A stretch of DNA of 57,092 bases from Burkholderia sp. TSV86 (GTDB lineage Bacteria; Pseudomonadota; Gammaproteobacteria; Burkholderiales; Burkholderiaceae): assembly GCF_001522865.1 (NCBI RefSeq), contig NZ_LOWB01000036.1, positions 1 through 57,092 of the forward strand, in the 5' to 3' direction. Positions 38,204 through 46,223 of this stretch are shown in pieces; position 1 is the first letter of the stretch; each line of letters opens with the position of its first letter. The position numbers were made by a program, and so were the translations under genes. The notes under the pieces were generated by a model. That model did no database searches. It saw only the letters and a program-made list of their open reading frames with translations, and was not told the DNA's origin.

Positions 38204-39115
38204 TCACGCGCCATCGATTTCTCGCGCCTTCGCCCGCTGATACGCGGCGTACAGCGCGTCGTACACCGGCCCCGGCCGGCCGCCCTGCACCGGCAGATCG
38301 TCGAGCAGGGTCACCGGCAGAATTTCCTTCGTCGCCGACGTGAGCAGGATCTCGTCGGCGGCGCGCAGTTCCGCTTCACTGATCTCGCGCGCGACGAAGC
38401 AAGTCCCGCATTCGTCGGCTAGCTCCTCGACGAGCGAATAGCGGATGCCCTCGAGAATCTTTTCGCTGCGCGGCGGCGCGAACAGCTCGCCGTTCTTCAC
38501 GATCCACACGTTCGCCGACGAGCCCTCCGTCACATTGCCGCCGCGCAGTTGGATCGTCTCGACCGCGTCGCGCTCCGCCGCATGCTGCGCCATCAGCACG
38601 TTGCCGAGCAGCGATACCGCCTTGATATCGCAACGCAGCCAGCGCCGGTCCTCGGCCGTCACGCAGCGCACACCTTGCGCGCGCTGCGCGTCGGTCGGCA
38701 GCACGAGCGGATTGGCCATCGCGAACACGGTCGGCACCGCGCCCGCCGGAAACGCGTGGCCGCGCTTGGCAACGCCGCGCGTCACCTGGATATAGACGAT
38801 CGCATGCTGGCCGTCGCCGAGCGCGGCCGCATTCGCGTCGATCACGCGCGAGACCAGCGCGCGCCAGCCCGCTTCGTCGTGCGGATCGTCGATGCCGACT
38901 GCCCTCAGGCTGCGCGCGAGGCGCGCGAGATGCTGCGCGATCCGGAACGGCACGCGGCGCGCGCCGTTCGCGTAAACCGGCACGACTTCATACACGCCGT
39001 CGCCAAAGATGAAGCCGCGGTCGAGCACCGGCACGCGCGCTTCGGACAGCGGCGTGAGCGCCTCCTGCGACGCAACGCTCAGATAGACGGTCGGTTCGAT
39101 ATCGGCTTGGCTCAT
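38204..39115 (-). CDS. D-amino-acid/branched-chain aminotransferase class IV
   Basis: A 303-residue PLP-dependent class IV aminotransferase, probably D-amino-acid transaminase. The Schiff-base Lys lies in RCDIKAVSLLGNVLMAQHAA. FGDGVYEVVPVYANG and the phosphate-binding GNVTEGSSANVWIV are conserved. Placement between dacA and the lipoyl genes supports D-alanine/D-glutamate supply for cell wall or D-Ala turnover (inference). The start at 39115 was preferred; 39142 is possible. Confidence 0.87.
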   Translation of the reverse strand: MSQADIEPTVYLSVASQEALTPLSEARVPVLDRGFIFGDGVYEVVPVYANGARRVPFRIAQHLARLARSLRAVGIDDPHDEAGWRALVSRVIDANAAALGDGQHAIVYIQVTRGVAKRGHAFPAGAVPTVFAMANPLVLPTDAQRAQGVRCVTAEDRRWLRCDIKAVSLLGNVLMAQHAAERDAVETIQLRGGNVTEGSSANVWIVKNGELFAPPRSEKILEGIRYSLVEELADECGTCFVAREISEAELRAADEILLTSATKEILPVTLLDDLPVQGGRPGPVYDALYAAYQRAKAREIDGA

Positions 39116-39155
39116 GGTGATGGCGGGCAACGAAGTCGTCATGGTCGCAACGAGC

Positions 39156-40472
39156 TTACTTCTTTTTGCTGAACATCAGCAGGATCGAATCCCAGATGCG
39201 GCCGAAAATGCCCGCCTCCGGCACCGGCTGCAGCGCGACGACCGGGAATTCGGCGAGCGTCTTGCCGTCGGCCGCGAGCTTCACCGAGCCGACCGTCTGG
39301 CCGTCCGCGAGCGGCGCGATCAGCGGCGCGTTCAGCGAGACTTCCGGCTTCACCTTGTCCGCGACGCCGTGCGGCACCGTGACGAACAGATCCTGCTTCA
39401 CGCCCACCTGCACGGTGTTGCTCTTGCCCTTGTACACGCGCGGCGTGTCGATCGGCTGGCCGGCCTTGTAGAGGCGCACGGAGTCGAACGCGGTGTAGCC
39501 GTAGTTCAGCATCTTCATGCTGTCCTGCACGCGATCGCTTTCCTTCGTCTCGCCCATCATCACGGTGACGAGGCGGCGCGGCGCGTCGCTCGAGCCCGGC
39601 AGCGCGCGCTTGGCCGTCGCGATCAAGCAATAGCCCGCGGCCTGCGTGTGGCCGGTCTTCAGGCCGTCGACGGTCGGATCGAGCCACAGCAGCCGGTTGC
39701 GGTTCGGCTGGCGGATCTTGTTGTACGTGAATTCCTTGACCGAGAAGATGCTGTAGTAGTCGGGGAAATCGCGAATCAGGTGGGTCGACAGCGTCGCGAG
39801 ATCGGCGGCCGTCGTGTAGTGCTGCGGATCGGGCATTCCGTTCACGTCGGCGAAGTGCGTGCCCTTCATGCCCAGACGCCGCGCCTCCTCATTCATCATG
39901 TTGACGAACTGCGCCTCGCTGCCGCCCACCAGCTCGGCGAGCGCGATCGCCGCGTCGTTGCCGGACTGGATGATCATCCCGTACACGAGGTCATGCACGG
40001 AAACAGGCTTGCCCGCCTCGATGAACATCCGCGATTCGTCGCGGCCGACACGGCGCACCGCCTCGCTCGGCGTGACGATCTGCTCCATCGAGATCTTCTT
40101 GGTGCCGAGCGCCTCGAACACGAGATACGCGGTCATCAGCTTCGTCAGCGATGCGGGCTCGACGCGCTCGTCCGCGTTACCGGACGCGAGCACCTGGTTG
40201 CTGCTCGCGTCGACGAGCGCCCACGAGCGCGCGTTGACGCCCGGCGGCGGCACCGCGCCCGGCATGTAGGTCGCGGGCGCGCCCGTCGGCGCGGCGGCAG
40301 CGGCGGACGCGGCCGCCTTGGCTTTTGCCTTCGCGGCAGGCTTCGCGTAAGCGACGGCGCCGCTCGTCACGAGCGCGGCGGGCAGCACGATGCCGAGCGC
40401 GACGTTACGAGCGGCAACGGCAAAAGCGGTGGAGGAAGCGAGAGACTTGAGGCCGTAGGAGGACAAACGCAT
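39156..40472 (-). CDS. dacA: D-alanyl-D-alanine carboxypeptidase (PBP5/6 type)
   Basis: A 438-residue penicillin-binding protein that trims the terminal D-Ala of peptidoglycan. A long N-terminal region (signal segment ~20-42) leads to an Ala/Lys-rich linker (43-70). The active-site motifs are SLTK at 108-111, SGN at 170-172 and KTG at 272-274. A C-terminal PBP5 domain and amphipathic anchor (GRIWDSILLMFSKKK) attach it to the membrane. The start at 40472 was chosen over longer frames; the ribosome site is weak. Confidence 0.94.
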   Translation of the reverse strand: MRLSSYGLKSLASSTAFAVAARNVALGIVLPAALVTSGAVAYAKPAAKAKAKAAASAAAAAPTGAPATYMPGAVPPPGVNARSWALVDASSNQVLASGNADERVEPASLTKLMTAYLVFEALGTKKISMEQIVTPSEAVRRVGRDESRMFIEAGKPVSVHDLVYGMIIQSGNDAAIALAELVGGSEAQFVNMMNEEARRLGMKGTHFADVNGMPDPQHYTTAADLATLSTHLIRDFPDYYSIFSVKEFTYNKIRQPNRNRLLWLDPTVDGLKTGHTQAAGYCLIATAKRALPGSSDAPRRLVTVMMGETKESDRVQDSMKMLNYGYTAFDSVRLYKAGQPIDTPRVYKGKSNTVQVGVKQDLFVTVPHGVADKVKPEVSLNAPLIAPLADGQTVGSVKLAADGKTLAEFPVVALQPVPEAGIFGRIWDSILLMFSKKK

Positions 40473-40793
40473 ATCGGTACAGGGCTGATGGCAGAAAGTG
40501 CAGCGCGCACGAGGCGCGCGGTTGAAGGGCTGCGGCGCGGCATGGCGGCGCGCATGCTGCGGCCAATGCGCGCCACCCCGGCACCGGGGCGCCGGTTGGA
40601 CAGGCGGCGGCGCGATCGGTTCGCCGTGCGAAAACCGCGCGACCGATGCGCGCGCAGCGACGCCCGGCAACCCGCACGACGCTGCGCGCCGCACGTGCGG
40701 CGAACCGGGCACGGCCGACGCAAACCCGGCCATTATACGAAAGTCGCATGCGCGCATCCGGCTGGCCCGAATGCCTGCCGCGCATGCCGGAGG
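40473..40793. other. 321-bp gap between dacA and the hydrolase gene
   Basis: Both neighbouring genes are on the minus strand, so this holds the region upstream of dacA and downstream of the hydrolase. No terminator, RNA or promoter is convincing; open frames are G+C shadows. Confidence 0.4.
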
Positions 40794-41438
40794 TCAGCGC
40801 CACGCGCCGATCACGATCCGCTTGATCAGATGCAGCTTGCGGTGAAAGAAATGCTCGGCGCCCGGAATCACGATGACGGGCAGCTCCTGCGGCCGCGCCC
40901 AGTCGTAGACGGCCGAGATCGGGACGGTGTCGTCGTTTTCGCCGTGAATCACGATCGTATCCTCGGGCACGTCGGCGACTTGCCAGCGGCTTGCGGCCGT
41001 GCCGACGAACACCATCCGCTCGATTGCCTGCCCGGCGCCGCGCAGCCGCTTCGCGACGTGCGACAGCACGAACGTGCCAAACGAAAAACCCGCGAGCACG
41101 ATGGGCAGCGCCGCATGGCCGGGCAGCGCGCGCATGTGCGCGAGCACCGCGAGCAGATCGTCGACCTCGCCTACACCTTCGTCGTGCACGCCTTGCGTCG
41201 CGCCGACGCCGCGAAAGTTCGAGCGGATCACCGCGTAGTTCAATTGGACGAAGATCCGCGCGAGCGTCTGCGCTACCTTGTTGTCCATCGTGCCGCCGAA
41301 CAGCGGATGCGGATGCGCGACGAGCGCGATTCCGCGCGGTGCGGCCGTGCCTTCGCGCACGGCGTCGGGCAGATCGATCGCGATCTCGATGTCGCCGGCC
41401 GGGCCGGCGATCAGGGATTTCTGGGTATGGACGTTCAT
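40794..41438 (-). CDS. Alpha/beta hydrolase
   Basis: A 214-residue alpha/beta-hydrolase fold protein. The oxyanion-hole loop HPHPLFGGTMDNK and the RSNFRGVGATQGVHDEG strand are typical of the small YsgA/CcmH-like 'KANL3/Tex30-type' hydrolases. The nucleophile Ser lies in GFSFGTF, the acid near GENDDTVP and the His in PGAEHFFHRKL. Substrate unknown. The start was set at 41438. Confidence 0.85.
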   Translation of the reverse strand: MNVHTQKSLIAGPAGDIEIAIDLPDAVREGTAAPRGIALVAHPHPLFGGTMDNKVAQTLARIFVQLNYAVIRSNFRGVGATQGVHDEGVGEVDDLLAVLAHMRALPGHAALPIVLAGFSFGTFVLSHVAKRLRGAGQAIERMVFVGTAASRWQVADVPEDTIVIHGENDDTVPISAVYDWARPQELPVIVIPGAEHFFHRKLHLIKRIVIGAWR

Positions 41439-41526
41439 ACGGCGGCGTACCGGGTCATGCAAAAAGTCACGCTTGAGGGCTTGAAGGCCGGACGGGCTGA
41501 GAGTTCGAAGGCTCGCGGAGCTGGGC

Positions 41527-41844
41527 TCAGATCCTCAAGCGCTCGACGAGCTTGCCGTCGCGCAGATGCGATTCGACGATCTCGTCGATATCGTTCTTGT
41601 CGACATACGTATACCAGACCCCTTCCGGGTAGACGACGACGGCCGGCCCTTGCTCGCAGCGGTCGAGGCAGCCGGCCTTGTTGACGCGCACCTTGCCCGC
41701 GCCCGCGAGCCCAAGCTCCTTGACGCGCTTTTTTGCGTACTCCTGCAGCTCCTGCGCGCCGCAATTCGCGCAGCTCGGGCGATCCGCATCCTTGTCGCGC
41801 TGGTTCAGGCAAAAAAAGACGTGATGCTGATAGTAGGGATCCAT
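41527..41844 (-). CDS. Thioredoxin-like 2Fe-2S ferredoxin
   Basis: A 105-residue 2Fe-2S protein of the thioredoxin-like ferredoxin family. Four Cys are in CLNQRDKDADRPSCANCG and GCLDRCEQGPAVVVYPEG; the last cluster pattern (CxxxCxxG) is as in NADH-dehydrogenase subunit E-type domains. The role is unclear; soluble redox proteins of this family are widespread. The start at 41844 was chosen (MDPYYQHHVFFCL); 41856 adds four residues. It lies 88 bases upstream of the hydrolase. Confidence 0.85.
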   Translation of the reverse strand: MDPYYQHHVFFCLNQRDKDADRPSCANCGAQELQEYAKKRVKELGLAGAGKVRVNKAGCLDRCEQGPAVVVYPEGVWYTYVDKNDIDEIVESHLRDGKLVERLRI

Positions 41845-42331
41845 GGCGTGACCCATTGTCTGAGGGACGCCGCGTGGGCGTCCGCATTGTCGGGATGTCG
41901 CGGAGACGAGCGACCGATTATAGCGAGCGGCGCCGCTTGACGCTCGATGCGCGCGCGGCAGACCACACGGCCCGCGAGCCAGACAGGCCCGGTATTTAGC
42001 CCCCGCCCGCGCAACGCCACCTCCGATGCCATTGACCGATGGCGTTGAAATACGCATCGCGTCCCCAAGGCCGGAACGCGCGGAACTGATTGGAAGGTAA
42101 CTTACAGGTGGAAAACGCCTCGGCGGGCCGCGCGTCGACGAGCGCGAGCAATACAACAAGCGCGCAGCGCGTCTGCGCCATCGGCTATACGCACGGCATG
42201 CGCCGTGCGTATAGCCGCGGCCGCGGCGCGGCCAGACCGCGCGGCGAGCGCCGAATGGCGCGGCAGCCGGTGCGCGGCGGCGTTCGTTGCGCTGCGCCGC
42301 CGCGTCACGCGCGCGCCGCACGCGGCGGCGT
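41845..42331. other. 487-bp gap containing a perfect 16-bp hairpin
   Basis: No gene is supported. The hairpin is listed next. Downstream of 42216 the sequence is strongly G+C biased and open in most frames. Confidence 0.4.
42181..42216. repeat. Perfect 16-bp inverted repeat
   Basis: CGGCTATACGCACGGC (42181-42196) and GCCGTGCGTATAGCCG (42201-42216) are exact complements with loop ATGC. It lies 115 bases past the end of the Mla-like lipoprotein gene (minus strand), 337 bases from the ferredoxin start. No T-run follows on either strand, so simple termination is not shown. Confidence 0.85.
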
Positions 42332-42973
42332 TCACTGCGCGGCGCCGCCGGCCTGCGTGCCGAGCCACACGACGAGCTGATCGACGAGATCGTCGGACGC
42401 CGTCGCGAGCGCGGCCGCGCCGCCCGCCGCATCGGGCGTGCTTGCCGGCGCGCGCGCGACGAACGTGCGCTGGCCGAGCACCTTGCCGTCCTGCGTGAGC
42501 GTCGCGCGCGCGGTAACGGCCGCATGGCTTTGCGAGCGGCCGTCGAACACCTGCTCGAACTGCGCCAGTTCGACCTTCAACACCGGCGCGCGCACGCTAT
42601 CCTCGCCGCCGAGCACCGCGCCGCGTTGCGACAGCGCGGCACGCAGCCGCTGCGTCAGCAATTGCGCGGGCGGCGCGGTCCATTTGCTGTCGCGGTACAC
42701 GGCGATACGCTGCGCGTCCGCGTAGGCGAGCCGATAGACGAACCGGTCGGAGTCGAGCGGATCGGCCGCGCCGACGTCGAGCACCTTGAGCGCCGGCCCC
42801 GAGCCGGCCGATACGGCCGGCCGCGCGGGCCCAAGATCGTAGCGCACGTTCGTCAGCGCGGCGCCCGTGTTCGCGCAACCGGCGACGCTGGACAACGCGA
42901 GCACCGCCGCGAGCGCGAACGCCGGACGCCGGCGAACCAACCCAAAGAATCCTGACATGCCATATCCCTGCAT
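42332..42973 (-). CDS. ABC-type transport auxiliary lipoprotein of the Mla-like system
   Basis: A 213-residue outer-membrane-type lipoprotein of the ABC-transport auxiliary (PqiC-like) family. The lipobox is SSVAGC, followed by ANTGAALTNVRYDLGPARP. The domain is a small alpha/beta unit with RIAVYRDSKWTAPPAQLLTQRLRAALSQRG, conserved in the family. It sits last in the permease-ATPase-MCE cluster, 20 bases after the MCE gene, and probably completes the trans-envelope lipid route. Starts at 42988, 42973 and 42958 are all close; 42973 is used. Confidence 0.87.
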   Translation of the reverse strand: MQGYGMSGFFGLVRRRPAFALAAVLALSSVAGCANTGAALTNVRYDLGPARPAVSAGSGPALKVLDVGAADPLDSDRFVYRLAYADAQRIAVYRDSKWTAPPAQLLTQRLRAALSQRGAVLGGEDSVRAPVLKVELAQFEQVFDGRSQSHAAVTARATLTQDGKVLGQRTFVARAPASTPDAAGGAAALATASDDLVDQLVVWLGTQAGGAAQ

Positions 42974-42992
42974 CGCGATTTCCCACATAGCG

Positions 42993-43925
42993 TTATTTGG
43001 CGGGCGCGCCAGCGCCCGGCCACACGAATCCGGCCTCGCCCGGCCCCGGCTCGGCCGGCGGCGCGCCGAACAATAGGCTGCGCGGATTGCGGCCGACGTC
43101 GCCCGCGACGTCCTTGAGCGTGCGCGAAGCGTCGCCGACACTCGTCGCAAGCGCGTTGAAGCGCGGCAGCGTGCTGTCGCGCACGCTCGCGCTCAGATCG
43201 GCGAGCGTGCCGTTCATCGATGCGAGCGACTGCCCCGCCCGGTTCAGGTTCGTCACGAGCGGGCCGCCCGGTGCGACAAACGCGTTCGCCGATTCGAGCG
43301 CACGATTCAGATGCGCCATCGTCTGCGGCGCCTGTGCGAGCGCCGGTTCGATCTGCTTGGACAGCGTGGCGAAGCCGTCGGCCGCATGCTGCATGCTGGC
43401 CGCGGTCGCCTTCAATTGGTCGCGCATCTCGGGCGAGAGCATCGCGTTGACGCTCTTCGCGGCAATCTCCATCTGCTTGAGCAACACGTCGCCGCGCTGC
43501 TGAATTTGATCAAAGAGGCTCGGATGCATCGGGATCTGCGCAACCGCCTTGTCCGACGTCGGCAGCGGCGACGGATCGGCGCCCGTGTCGTCGAGCTGCA
43601 CGAACGCGATCCCCGTCACGCCCTGAAAGCCCAGGCTGCCGAACGTGGAGCGCGTGATCGGCGCGTGCTGGTCGACGAGAATACGGATCGCGATCTCGCC
43701 CGGGCGCTTGCGGTCGAAATCGATCGACGCCACCTTGCCGACGTCGAGCCCGCGATAGCGCACGGCCGCGTCGGGAAACAGGCCCGTCACGTTCGAGCGC
43801 GACACGAGATCGTATGGGATGCGCACGGTGCGATCGATGTTGAACCAATAAACCACGCCGACGATCGCGAGCAACAGCCCGATCGTGAAGAGACCCGCCC
43901 AGAACGCATGCGATTTGTTTTCCAT
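42993..43925 (-). CDS. MCE-domain protein (MlaD-like)
   Basis: A 310-residue membrane-anchored MCE protein. One N-terminal transmembrane helix (FWAGLFTIGLLLAIVGVVYWF) precedes a single MCE domain (about 40-120; YDLVSRSNVTGLFPDAAVRYRGLDVGKV). A long helical region follows (about 150-290). It should form a hexameric lipid channel in the periplasm. The start at 43925 has AAGGA upstream. Member of permease-ATPase-MCE-lipoprotein operon. Confidence 0.9.
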   Translation of the reverse strand: MENKSHAFWAGLFTIGLLLAIVGVVYWFNIDRTVRIPYDLVSRSNVTGLFPDAAVRYRGLDVGKVASIDFDRKRPGEIAIRILVDQHAPITRSTFGSLGFQGVTGIAFVQLDDTGADPSPLPTSDKAVAQIPMHPSLFDQIQQRGDVLLKQMEIAAKSVNAMLSPEMRDQLKATAASMQHAADGFATLSKQIEPALAQAPQTMAHLNRALESANAFVAPGGPLVTNLNRAGQSLASMNGTLADLSASVRDSTLPRFNALATSVGDASRTLKDVAGDVGRNPRSLLFGAPPAEPGPGEAGFVWPGAGAPAK

Positions 43926-43953
43926 ACTGAATTCCTTGTGCGACATCCTCGTA

Positions 43954-44793
43954 CTACAGATCGACGTCCGAAGGCGCCGGTTCAAGCGCCGCTTTCGGCA
44001 GCCGCGCGCGACGCTCGGGCGGCAGCGCCTGCAGCGCGCGGCGGCCGCGGCGCCCGAGAAAATATTCGTGGATGAACGGATGATCGACGCCCGCCGCCTC
44101 CTCGACGCTCGCCGCGACGAGCACCTTGCGATCGGCGATCACCGCGACACGCGTCGACAGCGCGACCATCGTGTCGAGATCGTGCGTGACCATCACCACG
44201 GTCAGCCCGAGCGTGCGATGCAGCGTCGCGATCAACTCGACGAATTCGTCCGATGCGGCGGGATCGAGCCCCGCCGTGGGCTCGTCGAGAAACAACAGCT
44301 CCGGCTCGAGCGCGATCGCGCGCGCGAGGCCGACGCGCTTGACCATCCCGCCCGACAACGCGGCGGGCATCTTCGATGCGTGCTTGCACGGCAGCCCGAC
44401 CATCTGCAGCTTCAGCATCACGATGTCGTGCAGCAGATCCTCGGGCACGCGGCCAAGCTCGCGCAGCGGCTGCGCGACGTTGTCGAACACCGTCAGCGAC
44501 GAGAACAGCGCGCCGTGCTGAAACAGCATCCCCGAGCGGCTGCGCATCAGGTGCGCGGCCTCGTCGCCGATCTGCGCGGTGTCCTCGCCGAACACCTTGA
44601 TCGTGCCGGAGGTCGGCCGCTCGAGGCCGAGGATCTGCCTCACCAGCGTAGTCTTGCCGGAGCCCGAACCGCCGACAATCGATACGATCTCGCCGGAGCG
44701 CACGTCGAAATTCAGATGCTCGTGGACCACGTTGCGCCCATAGCGCTTGGTCAGATCGCGCACCTCGATCACGAAATCGCCGGCCGCGCTCAT
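43954..44793 (-). CDS. ABC transporter ATP-binding protein (MlaF-like)
   Basis: A 279-residue ATPase. Walker A is GGSGSGKTT, signature ALSGGMVKRVGLARAI, Walker B LLFLDEPTAGLD, switch His in MVTHDLDT. The C-terminal ~30 residues (RRGRRALQALPPERRARLPKA) are basic. It overlaps the permease stop by four bases (ATGA) and precedes the MCE gene. With the permease it should power movement of lipid between membranes; direction unknown. Confidence 0.93.
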   Translation of the reverse strand: MSAAGDFVIEVRDLTKRYGRNVVHEHLNFDVRSGEIVSIVGGSGSGKTTLVRQILGLERPTSGTIKVFGEDTAQIGDEAAHLMRSRSGMLFQHGALFSSLTVFDNVAQPLRELGRVPEDLLHDIVMLKLQMVGLPCKHASKMPAALSGGMVKRVGLARAIALEPELLFLDEPTAGLDPAASDEFVELIATLHRTLGLTVVMVTHDLDTMVALSTRVAVIADRKVLVAASVEEAAGVDHPFIHEYFLGRRGRRALQALPPERRARLPKAALEPAPSDVDL

Positions 44794-45917
44794 CCGAGCC
44801 CCACGTTCTGAAAGAGGATCGCGAACACGGCATCGGCCAGAATCACGACCGTGATCGACGTGACGACGGACGTGGTCGTCCCTTCGCCCAGGCTTTGCGA
44901 ATTCGCCTTGATCCTGAAGCCGAAGTGGCATGCAACGAGCGCGATCAGCATGCCGAACACGATGCCCTTGCCGAGCCCGATCCACAGGTTCGCGATCGGC
45001 ACGACGGACGGCAGCGAGCGCACGAAGAAGTTGATGTCGATGCCGAGCACGAGCTTCGCGGCGAGCGCGCCGCCCGCGAGTGCGATGATGTTGGTCCACA
45101 TCACCAGCAGCGGCATCGCGACGCCGAGCGCGAGCACGCGCGGCAGCGTGATCCTCAGCCCGTGCGGGATGCCCATCACGCGCATCGCGTCGAGTTCCTC
45201 GGTCACGCGCATCACGCCGATCTGCGCGGTGATCGCCGAGCCCGAGCGGCCCGCGACGAGAATTGCCGACAGCACCGGCCCCAGCTCGCGGATCACCGAC
45301 AGGCCGAGAATATTGACGATGTAGCGGTTCGCGCCGAAGAGCTGGAGCTGCTGCGCGGACAGATACGACAGCACGATGCCGATCAGGAACGCGACGAGCG
45401 CCGTGATCGGCAGCGCCTGCGTGCCCGCGCTGTAGATGTTCGCGGAGATCTCGGTCCACGGCATCGTGCGCGGGCGGCGCAGCACCGAAAGCAGGTCGAG
45501 CAGCACCCCGCCCAGCATCGCGATGCCTCCGGACAGATGCTCGCCGAACGTGAAGATGCCCTGGCCCAAGCGGGTAACCGGATCGATCCGCACGACGGGC
45601 TCGGGCGCGTCGCGGCTGCCGTCGAGCCGCTCGATGCGCTCGAATACGGTGCGCTGCTTGTCGGTGAGCGCGATTCCCTCGGGCAGCCGGCGGCCCCAGA
45701 CGCGCCAGAGCGCTTGGCCGCCGACGTGATCGAGCCGCTCGATGCCCGACAAATCCCACTCGCCGACGGGCTCCTTCACGAGCCGCGCCATACGTCGGGC
45801 GGCGTTGCCGCGATCGCGCGCGAGCGCGAGTGCCGTCCACTGTCCGTGAAGACGCACGGTTTTACGGCCGTGGCCGCCGGCATCGATCGACAGGCCAGGA
45901 GGAGTCTGGAAGTCCAA
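44790..45917 (-). CDS. MlaE-type ABC permease with N-terminal STAS-like domain
   Basis: A 375-residue permease of the MlaE/TIGR00056 family. The first ~110 residues resemble a STAS domain (VRLHGQWTALALA, WDLSGIERLDHVGGQALWRVW), the role played by separate MlaB in the canonical Mla system. The permease part has five or so helices and the signature VIRELGPVLSAILVAGRSGSA, ITAQIGVMRVTEELDAM. The fusion explains why no mlaB gene is present. First gene of the cluster; a TACAAT hexamer at 45955-45950 could be its -10. Confidence 0.92.
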   Translation of the reverse strand: MDFQTPPGLSIDAGGHGRKTVRLHGQWTALALARDRGNAARRMARLVKEPVGEWDLSGIERLDHVGGQALWRVWGRRLPEGIALTDKQRTVFERIERLDGSRDAPEPVVRIDPVTRLGQGIFTFGEHLSGGIAMLGGVLLDLLSVLRRPRTMPWTEISANIYSAGTQALPITALVAFLIGIVLSYLSAQQLQLFGANRYIVNILGLSVIRELGPVLSAILVAGRSGSAITAQIGVMRVTEELDAMRVMGIPHGLRITLPRVLALGVAMPLLVMWTNIIALAGGALAAKLVLGIDINFFVRSLPSVVPIANLWIGLGKGIVFGMLIALVACHFGFRIKANSQSLGEGTTTSVVTSITVVILADAVFAILFQNVGLG

Positions 45918-46223
45918 AGGGGCGATTGTGCAAAAAGGTGACAGAGATCATTGTAGCGAACCGCTGTCGCCGACGACGTCTCGTTTCAGCGGCGCGCCTG
46001 TAAACCGCCGCGCGCCGATGCCCGCCGCCCTGGGATCGCCTGCGGCGACGCACGCCTTTTCGCCGCCCGCGGCCCGCTTTGCCACGCACGCCGGAGGGAC
46101 ATTCCGGCAATGCCGCCCATGCGTCCGCCAATGCGAGGCCGCCGTCACCTCGTCATTCATGAATGACGCGGCGCGCGGCTTCTTCACCGCACCGCGCGCC
46201 GCCGCAGCCCGCCCGGCGCCGGC
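45918..46223. other. 306-bp gap upstream of the Mla-like operon
   Basis: It holds a perfect 18-bp palindrome (next entry) and no supported gene. The Mla-like operon start is at 45917; the secreted-protein gene ends at 46224, also on the minus strand. Confidence 0.45.
46151..46168. promoter_or_regulatory. 18-bp perfect palindrome
   Basis: CGTCATTCATGAATGACG reads identically on both strands. It lies about 235 bases upstream of the Mla-like permease start and 56 bases after the end of the secreted propeller gene. It is a candidate operator or part of a terminator; no regulator can be named. Confidence 0.55.

Noticed and set aside
39114..41684. 856-residue plus-strand open frame opposite dacA and the hydrolase
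   Set aside because: Same reasoning: antisense to recognisable proteins with conserved motifs; the frame has biased composition and no domains.
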